Positions 57,709 to 64,000 of a stretch of DNA of 64,000 bases are shown here, one piece after another. The notes beneath the pieces were generated by a model that was given only the letters and a program-made list of their open reading frames with translations, was not told the origin of the DNA and searched no databases. Location: assembly GCA_029204225.1 (NCBI GenBank), contig CM055095.1:49420841-49484840 (forward strand). The letters are read 5' to 3'. This DNA is from Diphasiastrum complanatum. Taxonomy: Eukaryota; Streptophyta; Lycopodiopsida; Lycopodiales; Lycopodiaceae. How positions within the stretch are numbered: position 1 is the stretch's first letter; each line of letters begins with the position of its first letter. A program made the translations under genes and the position numbers.

Positions 57709-58719
57709 CACCACTTTTCAGTAGGCCTTGGCCATGTATTTCCTTTATCATTCGCATTGGTTTGCATGAGTGTGTGTATGCTTCAATATTACCTCTAGGG
57801 TTACATGGCAAGCCTATTAATAACCTAGTCTCCATCTGTATTGTGCTTTACAACATCCAATATGGTGCTTTGTAGCAAAATTTATGATCATAAAAAAATT
57901 GGCAATTTTACTTCAAAAATTGGTAAACTTTCGAAACGTTATGATTGCATGTAGGAGAGCTCAAGTAGTAGTGTGCATGTTCTATGTGGAAAACTCATTT
58001 CTAAGCATGTCTAAGAACATGGCACAATGTGTTACAGTAGTTTAGAGATGAAATTTCATGCATGAGTACAGTTTTAGTAAAAAGCAATTGAAAAGTGAAT
58101 TTTTAGTATAGTTAGGCAGTTTACGTAAAAAAGTCGCTATTTTCATAAATCACTGCATGTGGAGATTGTTGCATGTCAGATGTTTCAAAATCAATTCGAT
58201 TTGACAATTGTGAAACTAAAAATTCGATGACAAAAATAAAATTTTTATAGTTGCAGTCCATATTGAACAAAATTTGAAAATCCTAGTTACATAAATTTTT
58301 CAATAAACTGAATTTGTTTTGAATTTTCAGAATCTGTCAGTTATTAATTAAAACAAAATTGGATTGTAAGGTGAATGGCCTTACTGAGACGTAATCAAAA
58401 TCGTTTTACAATGTCACAATTATTTTCAGTTTTAGTTAAAATTTTTGGAATCTGTCAATTAATCAAAACAATTTCTTGTTTAGGTGACATTGCAATAATG
58501 GTCGAAGATAACGAAGTCTAGAAAGAATAGTTGCTATGTCAACCTATCTATAGATTTGCTAGCAGTTGAGTGTAGCACTTAACAAGATGAACAATTGAAA
58601 CACTTTGCGGAACCAACAAAAGGAAGTTTTGCTAAATTAAATCAAGACTTTATCCTCGTCAAATCTAGGTTTTCAACCAGAATCATATTTGGGAGAGAAG
58701 AAAGAAAAAAAGCCTAAAG
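57709..58719 (+). other. Non-coding leader-like region
   Basis: AT-rich, with no open frame of note. Confidence 0.3.
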
Positions 58720-59340
58720 TGATAGATGACTAGCTAACCAAATGGAATAGTTACTTCAATCTACACGGTATTTCTGACGAGAAAAATATTGAGAGTGTTC
58801 TCTTGTTTTCCTATGATAAGGCTTCGTCATGGTGGTGTGACTTACAACCAAAACCCACTTGATGGAGAAAATTCATGAAAATTTTCATACAATTATTTGT
58901 GGTTGTGAATAATTTAGACTACTATCAGAAATTAATTGATTGCAAAATGAGAATGAAGAGTTTGGACCCTTATCTCCAAGAGTTTATGAATTTATGGAAT
59001 AAAGTTCCATAATTCGACTTAAAACTAGCTCTCTAACAGTTCATCATAGGTTTGTCAGCAGATTATTAGAATGAATCTAGGAGAAATGTGCTTCAAACTT
59101 TTGAAAAACCATAGTGGTGGCATCCAAGAAATAATTTTAGACTAATCTATCAGTACCCAGACCAAAGAAAGGAAATGAATGAGTTCACAAAAAAAAAATC
59201 AAATTAAATATTTTGGTGAGTTTGATCAAAGCATGTCCCAAAAAAAGACTAAGAAGGCAAAACCTTGCTTTATTTGCAATAAACTTAGGACATGTTACAG
59301 AATTCTGCCCGGAGTTTAAGAAACCTGCAACTCAAGTAAT
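58720..59340 (+). pseudogene. Ty3/gypsy gag relic with zinc-knuckle remnant
   Basis: WNSYFNLHGISDEKNIESVL, LFSYDKASSWWCDLQP, WRKFMKIFIQLF, YYQKLIDCKMRMKSLDPYLQ, EFMNLWNKVP and LAL-stop-QFIIGLSADY follow the gypsy gag pattern. Near 59265 CFICNK then, after a one-base shift, GHVTEFCPEF is a CCHC knuckle. Stops are frequent. Confidence 0.72.
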
Positions 59341-59394
59341 TGAGATAAGTAATTGAGATGCCAAGTAATAAAAATCTAAATTTGAAAATTGACC

Positions 59395-59960
59395 TAATTG
59401 ATTGGAGTGAATTTTCTTTTAGTACTAATTCTTTCTTCCCAAATGATTTGTTTCATTTAAAAGGCACAATGAAATATCAAGAATATAAAGTATATCTAGC
59501 ATCAAGAGCATATTTGGAAAGTTAGTACCAAAGCTCCCAATGTGGACTATAGATTCATTAGTTGATTTTCATGTTTTAGATTTAGCACACATTGATATAA
59601 TTCTAGGCTATGAGTGATTTTTTTTTTTTTTAAATTTGATGTGGATTTTGACAAGGATGTGCTCTCATTTCGGGAGGAAGATAAAGTAGTTACATTTTTT
59701 GAAAACAAATATGTAGATCCATTTGAGTTAATTTCAACAACTATGTAATGGAAATTTTTACTTCACAGTATAAAACTTATTCTTAATTTACTATGCCCAT
59801 TGTAAAATTCTCTGAAATGCATCTAAATAGTAGTGAATTTTCTAGAATTCTTAACTCAATGGAACTAGACCAGGATCTGATTGAAAGAATAAGATCATAG
59901 GAGTTTTGGGATGTCTTCCCAATTAAATTACCTCATGGGTTTGTGAAAAAATGTAAAAGT
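59395..59960 (+). pseudogene. Ty3/gypsy protease and RT N-terminus relic
   Basis: DFHVLDLAHIDIILGYEWFF and DVDFDKDVLSFREEDKVVTF match the C-terminal half of gypsy protease (usual DF-V-D-----VLG--WL). Further on, LDQDLIERIRS, stop, EFWDVFPIKLPHG is the start of gypsy RT (usual ---DVF---LP-GLP). The RT core is missing. Confidence 0.65.
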
Positions 59961-59974
59961 TATCTATCTTGGGT

Positions 59975-60115
59975 TTTGGAAGTGCTCGGGAACATCCACT
60001 CCATGTACACTTGTAAATATGTGATTTGGCAAAAATATGACATAGATTAGCTCGAATTAGTGTAGGTTGCTTACACTTGTCATGATGGTAGAGAGAGGAT
60101 CTTGCACCTGTTAAT
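59975..60115 (+). repeat. Second LTR-like fragment of the gypsy relic
   Basis: Shares GTAGGTTGCTTACACTTG and nearby blocks with 56930-57010 (see that entry). Confidence 0.4.
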
Positions 60116-61190
60116 GTTTTTCCAATACAAGTTCAAATCATGATTCATGGCATTTGATGGTTAATTTGTCGAGTGTAAATGTGGAGAGTAGTGGTTGAAA
60201 ATTCTGCCTGGACTTTAGAAATAGCTGGGGTTAATATGCAAGATACAACACTCCAAAAAACAAATATTTTACTGATTCATAAAGGGGCTCAAACAATGGT
60301 TTATATTCACATTTCTATACATGTTCAACATTCATCATCATAATTTTACATCTTATAAGTTATAAACTTGTTGCATCTATGGATCATCTTATGCCATTTT
60401 TTTGGAAAAGACATTCAACTTATTTGTTTGATTTTCAACCAGATGCCTTAAACTCCTTGAACTTGCTGAAACTTCAATTTTAGCTGAAGGAAGTAGAAAT
60501 ATTCGGACCTTCCCAAAGAAGATACATCAACAAGTCCAAGGAAATTATCACAAATAAGTTGACGTAATCTTTTTGCTCTTTCATTGGTTGTGGGAAATTT
60601 CACATGGTTCTGCTTGAGATATATACAATGTCATATGATTCAAATGCCAAGGAGTAATTGTTATCATAGCTTCCTTCTGCCATAAATTTAAAGTGAAAAT
60701 TCTTGAGGCCTCAGTTTGAAATATGGCACTTTCTCTGATGTCATGACATAGGAGTCTCAGTTGGCAGTGCCTTGATCCCATCTGTATTTGCTACATTTTC
60801 CAACACTAGCATAATTGTTGAATGCATCACATTGCATCAAACCTATAATGATGTTCCAAAGCATACTCTTTCTATCACCAATGCCCCTCGAACCATCTTG
60901 CAACATGCTTTGTTGAAAGTTAAATTCACATATATGTCACCCATCTTCCTCACAAATAAGAACTTTTAAGTCAATCCAAAAATATGTAGAACACGAAGAC
61001 AGCTTTATGTCTTTCATGTTTAAAAATCACCTTTCACTCACCCTTTGACTTTATATGGATAACTATCTTCTAAGAAGACCTCACTTCCATAGTCGCTTTC
61101 ATATTTGTAATTTCATTCCATGTGGGGTGTCATATGAAACGAGACACATAAGGGAGTATAGAATAGGCGTCAGCAACCTTCACCTTATCG
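60116..61190. other. Intergenic sequence without recognised genes
   Basis: Short frames only; no motif, LTR or SINE seen. Confidence 0.3.
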
Positions 61191-61333
61191 AACAATCAAA
61201 ATTGAAAACAAAAATTGTGCCCAGATCATCAGGTCTCTCTGCAAGACTATACAAAGGCAATAGAACAATCAAAATTGAAAACAAAAATTGTGCCCAGATC
61301 ATCGGGTCTCTCTGCAAGGCTACAAAGGCAATC
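61191..61333 (+). repeat. 73-bp tandem duplication
   Basis: AACAATCAAAATTGAAAACA begins at 61191 and again at 61264; the units continue through TTGTGCCCAGATCATC and GTCTCTCTGCAAG with few differences. Confidence 0.92.
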
Positions 61334-62037
61334 AAAGTTCTTATGCATAAGCTGGCTTTGTCATTTCATGACATGCTAAAAGTTTGTACTGCCATAGCTA
61401 GTCGCCCTGTTATAGTGATAATTCTGTAACATCCACTCACTTGGTCCAAAAATTTCAAACTTTTGAGTGCTATGATCATTGCCTATAGCACAGGAATAGG
61501 GAATCCGGTACAAATTAAATAACATGTAATAACTATCCAGTCCCTCTAATAGCAACACAGGATTTCCTCATGCTACATGATAACACGTGGTACAGTTGCC
61601 AGTCAAAGAGTACAGGAAGATTTTTGAAGCAGCATACATAAACTTGAGTCTGAGTGAACAGATTGCAACCACATCCTGTTCAAATGTGTGGCTCCATCCA
61701 AGTTTCAAAAATCAATACTCTCGGTGCATACTGCACAGTAATGAGAAGCAACAAATGGACAACTCAGATTCTAGGCCATATATGTGTTTGTAAGATCGTA
61801 CAATTTTCTCTAAGGTATCTTGCATTTCATGTGCTTACTGGCAATTGAGGTTGCAATTGAAGTGGTCGTCGGAGAATCAAGATACCCTGTTAGAAGCTCG
61901 ACCATTGCTCAAAGCCTATCTATATCCAAAGTTTTAAAGGTGCACAAATCATTTCATCTTTGGGTAAGGTTTACGATGATGACAAAAGCCTTGCATTTAC
62001 TCAAAATATGATCCAACCTGATTTTCACAAGATTTTA
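61334..62037 (-). other. Region downstream of the DUF632 gene stop
   Basis: It would contain the 3' untranslated region of the minus-strand gene. No protein family is recognised. Confidence 0.35.
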
Positions 62038-62791
62038 TCAATTATTTACAGTTTCTTCCTTTTGATTCTTTACTTTGCTCAAAATCCCTTCATATGTTTG
62101 CATACACAGGCGAGCAAACTCTGATAATGCTTGAAACAACTCCGGCAAGCCATCCTGAAGGCTTTTCAAGGAGAACATATGACCATCTGGAGTAGCTGAT
62201 ATGGAGTCCTTCTGCTCAAACTTCTCCTGATGTATCTCCACTGAATCATGTCTTTCAGCAAGAAGTCTTCTCTTCAACTCAAGTGTCTCGAAATGACTGT
62301 TCTCTGAATTATTTGAGAAGCTGGTCCTTTTGGGAAGATCTTTCAAAAGAATCTCTGCAGTTTTCTGGTTCTTTGGCTCTTCTATCTGCTGCCTGATGAT
62401 ATTGCGAACAATGTCAACAAACTTCTTGATTGCTTCAATAGCAAGCTTATCTTTAAGGCTATCTAGTGCACCTTTCCAATCCTCACACAATTGACACATC
62501 GGTGGATTAACCCTCTTCGCCAAGGATGCTTTGAATTTCGATTCTCTGTCCGGTTTGAGCAAGCTAAGTTTAAGCCAACTGTGGACACTGTCTATGTATG
62601 CTGTTTGTGCACTGAAAACACTGCTAAAAACAAGGTGCCAATTACTCAGAGTAGTTTCCAGTTGCATGAGCGTATGTCGCTGAAAGCCACTGGTTGACTC
62701 ACCTAGCAAGCCTTCAGGTATCTGTGTCATGAGCAAAGCATCCTTTTGTTTTCGATGACACTCAAACATGGCCCTCCACATCTTTGTCAAC
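62038..62791 (-). CDS. DUF632-domain protein, last exon (gene continues past the window)
   Basis: Minus-strand exon of about 250 codons ending at a TGA (62038-62040). Its 5' edge is a good splice acceptor (TGGTTACAG, AG at 62793-62792), so coding starts at 62791 as part of an internal join; the LTKMW at its start is not a start codon (it reads TTG). LTKMWRAMFECHRKQKDALL, LETTLSNWHLVFSSVFSAQT, SWLKLSLLKP, PPMCQLCEDWKGALDSL and the C-terminal LFQALSEFARLCMQTYEGIL match the C-terminal half of the DUF630/DUF632 (bZIP-like) plant family that includes NRG2, a nitrate-signalling regulator, and APSR1. The middle is charged and probably helical. Earlier exons with the DUF630 N-terminus are not in the remaining 1.2 kb, so the intron exceeds that. 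No stops or shifts are seen. The precise family member cannot be told. Confidence 0.85.
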
Positions 62792-63082
62792 CTGTAACCA
62801 CGATCATGTGTGCCAAGTACAATAGTTAGAAGCAGTCCGAAAGTACATTATCAACTATGCATGTGCACTGGTGTTCACACAAATACCTTCGAAATTCTGG
62901 TGACTGGTCAAACGTTGGAGTATATATGTATTATGTATGTACTATACTAGGAATTTTCAGTCATTTATGGTTGGTCATGTATAAAGAAAATTTCTCGTAG
63001 TAACAAAAAGAATTGACATTATGTGTACCCTAGTAGATTTAGACGTATATGGTCCACAACGTGTATAAGTGTATTATTTTCC
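62792..63082 (-). other. Intron of the DUF632 gene (inferred)
   Basis: It begins at the acceptor and, with interruptions by the retroposon, runs to the window edge. No further exon is recognised. Confidence 0.5.
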
Positions 63083-63185
63083 CATAAGTTAGGAATTCCC
63101 AGTTAGCTTGGCATCCAAAGTTTCTTTGGTCCCAGGTTCGAACCTCCCCTTGGAAACTAAGAAGCATAAGTTAGGAATTCCCAGT
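63083..63185 (+). mobile_element. 5'-truncated tRNA-derived retroposon (family 1) with 21-bp target duplication
   Basis: ATAAGTTAGGAATTCCCAGT, preceded by C in both copies, lies at 63083-63103 and 63165-63185. The 61-bp insert between (63104-63164) starts TAGCTTGGCATCCAAAG, has the B box GGTTCGAACCT and ends CTAAGAAG. It is the 3' three-quarters of the copy at 37184-37264; 5' truncation and long target duplications are what LINE-type reverse transcription leaves. It lies inside the inferred DUF632 intron. Confidence 0.92.
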
Positions 63186-63380
63186 GCATTTAGGGCTTTC
63201 ATGACAATAGGGGCCGGGGCCTAGGGCCCAACTATTTTGAATCGCAAGACAACTATTATGCACGGGCTATTTGAAACCTTCTGGAGGAGCACAAAACTTA
63301 TTAGAGGGAACTGTTGCCATTCTTTTGCACTTAATATCAAATAAGAAACCCAGCCCAACACAGTATAGGTAGGAGTTAAT

Positions 63381-63674
63381 ATTCAAAGTGCTCTAAAAAG
63401 TACAAGAGAGATGAAGTGCAAAAATGTGAATAAATTTAAATTTTCAAAGATCCTAGATATGAGAATAAAGATTTGTGAAGTGCTTTAGGAGTGTCCTACT
63501 GTACAGAATAAAGATTTGTAAAGTGCTTTTAGATATCCACTGCTCTTGTATGTTGTACATTTGCAGAATATTCAAAGTGCTCTAAAAAGTACAAGACAGA
63601 TGAAGCGCAAAAACGTGAATAAACTTCAATTTTCAAAACTGAGATTCTAGACATGAGAATAAAGATTTGTCAAG
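63381..63674 (+). repeat. Direct repeat, about 100 bp, offset 189 bp
   Basis: ATTCAAAGTGCTCTAAAAAG through GAGAATAAAGATTTGT occurs at 63381-63482 and 63570-63674. GAATAAAGATTTGT also recurs singly near 63507 and 63680. Confidence 0.9.
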
Positions 63675-63689
63675 TGTACAGAATAAAGA

Positions 63690-63800
63690 TTTGTTCATCA
63701 TCGTCATCATTATCCCCATCATCATCCCTCGTATCATCAATAATCACCATCCTCCTTTAATAAATCATCATAATGATTTCTTTTCTCATCAGTCATCATC
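63690..63800 (+). repeat. Imperfect (ATC)n region
   Basis: Dense CATCATC / ATCATC triplets; the 98-codon frame across it is isoleucine/histidine-rich low complexity and is not called as a gene. Confidence 0.7.
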
Positions 63801-64000
63801 AGCATCTCTCATATTGATGTGTTTATTGTCATCTATCATAGTTATGATGCTCTATAGGATGATTCTACAGTTTTTCAACAAGATATTAGAGCCTGATCAG
63901 ATCCTTGAATACGTGGGCGACCTAAAAGCAGAACAGATCTTTTCATATTGTAGTTGGTCCTAAAGAGAGCTATCATTATGAAGATGACAGCCATACCACT
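63801..64000. other. Right edge, no recognised content
   Basis: Presumed intron or intergenic sequence. Confidence 0.3.

Noticed and set aside
62491-62697. Plus-strand frame within the DUF632 exon
   Set aside because: Shadow of the minus-strand coding exon.

Overview
This window is nuclear DNA from a land plant with a large, repeat-rich genome. The evidence is one intact plant-specific F-box gene, the last exon of a DUF632-domain gene, LTR retrotransposons primed by initiator tRNA-Met (TGGTATCAGAGC-type sites), tRNA-derived retroposons and long (GA)n tracts. Many domesticated-crop repeat families are not recognisable here and the LTRs are unfamiliar. I lean towards a non-seed plant such as a fern, or a gymnosperm, with low confidence. 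There are no operons, CRISPR arrays, rRNA genes or complete tRNA genes.

Layout. 0.1-2.0 kb (minus): a decayed, intron-containing gene whose translated blocks look like a ParB-type domain followed by an N4/N6 DNA-methyltransferase-type domain; this is the least expected content. 2.5-7.6 kb: a Copia gag relic, then two related Copia elements lying head to head. 7.6-8.2 kb: tail of a Ty3/gypsy chromovirus. 8.6-12.9 kb: Copia element B, which lost reverse transcriptase by internal deletion. 13.3-23 kb: Copia element C with minus-strand Copia element E apparently nested in its 3' LTR. 24.6-28.8 kb: a gene island with SINE copies around the intronless AUF-like F-box gene (26038-27165). 28.3-33.1 kb: a Copia RT scrap, a non-LTR (LINE) RT relic, a long (GA)n tract and a Copia leader/gag start. 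35.4-36.4 kb: probable Ty3/gypsy end. 37.1-42.5 kb: a tRNA-derived retroposon with a perfect 19-bp target duplication, then two partial Copia copies fused without an LTR (D1, D2) and another gag (H). 42.8-47.2 kb: Ty3/gypsy gag, LTR and protease relics, a solo LTR and a coiled-coil ORF. 47.2-50.5 kb: minus-strand Copia element F, same family as C. 50.9-56.3 kb: Copia element G, the only complete LTR element, with two LTRs and a 5-bp target duplication (ATAAG). 56.8-60.1 kb: a decayed Ty3/gypsy element. 62.0-62.8 kb (minus): terminal exon of a DUF632 gene that continues past the right edge. 63.1 kb: a second tRNA-derived retroposon with a 21-bp target duplication.

Only two host genes look functional. 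Every retroelement reading frame carries stops, frameshifts or lost catalytic residues, so none appears autonomous. The LINE relic belongs to the class of machinery that could have mobilised the SINEs, but no direct link is visible. Element boundaries marked approximate were placed by eye.
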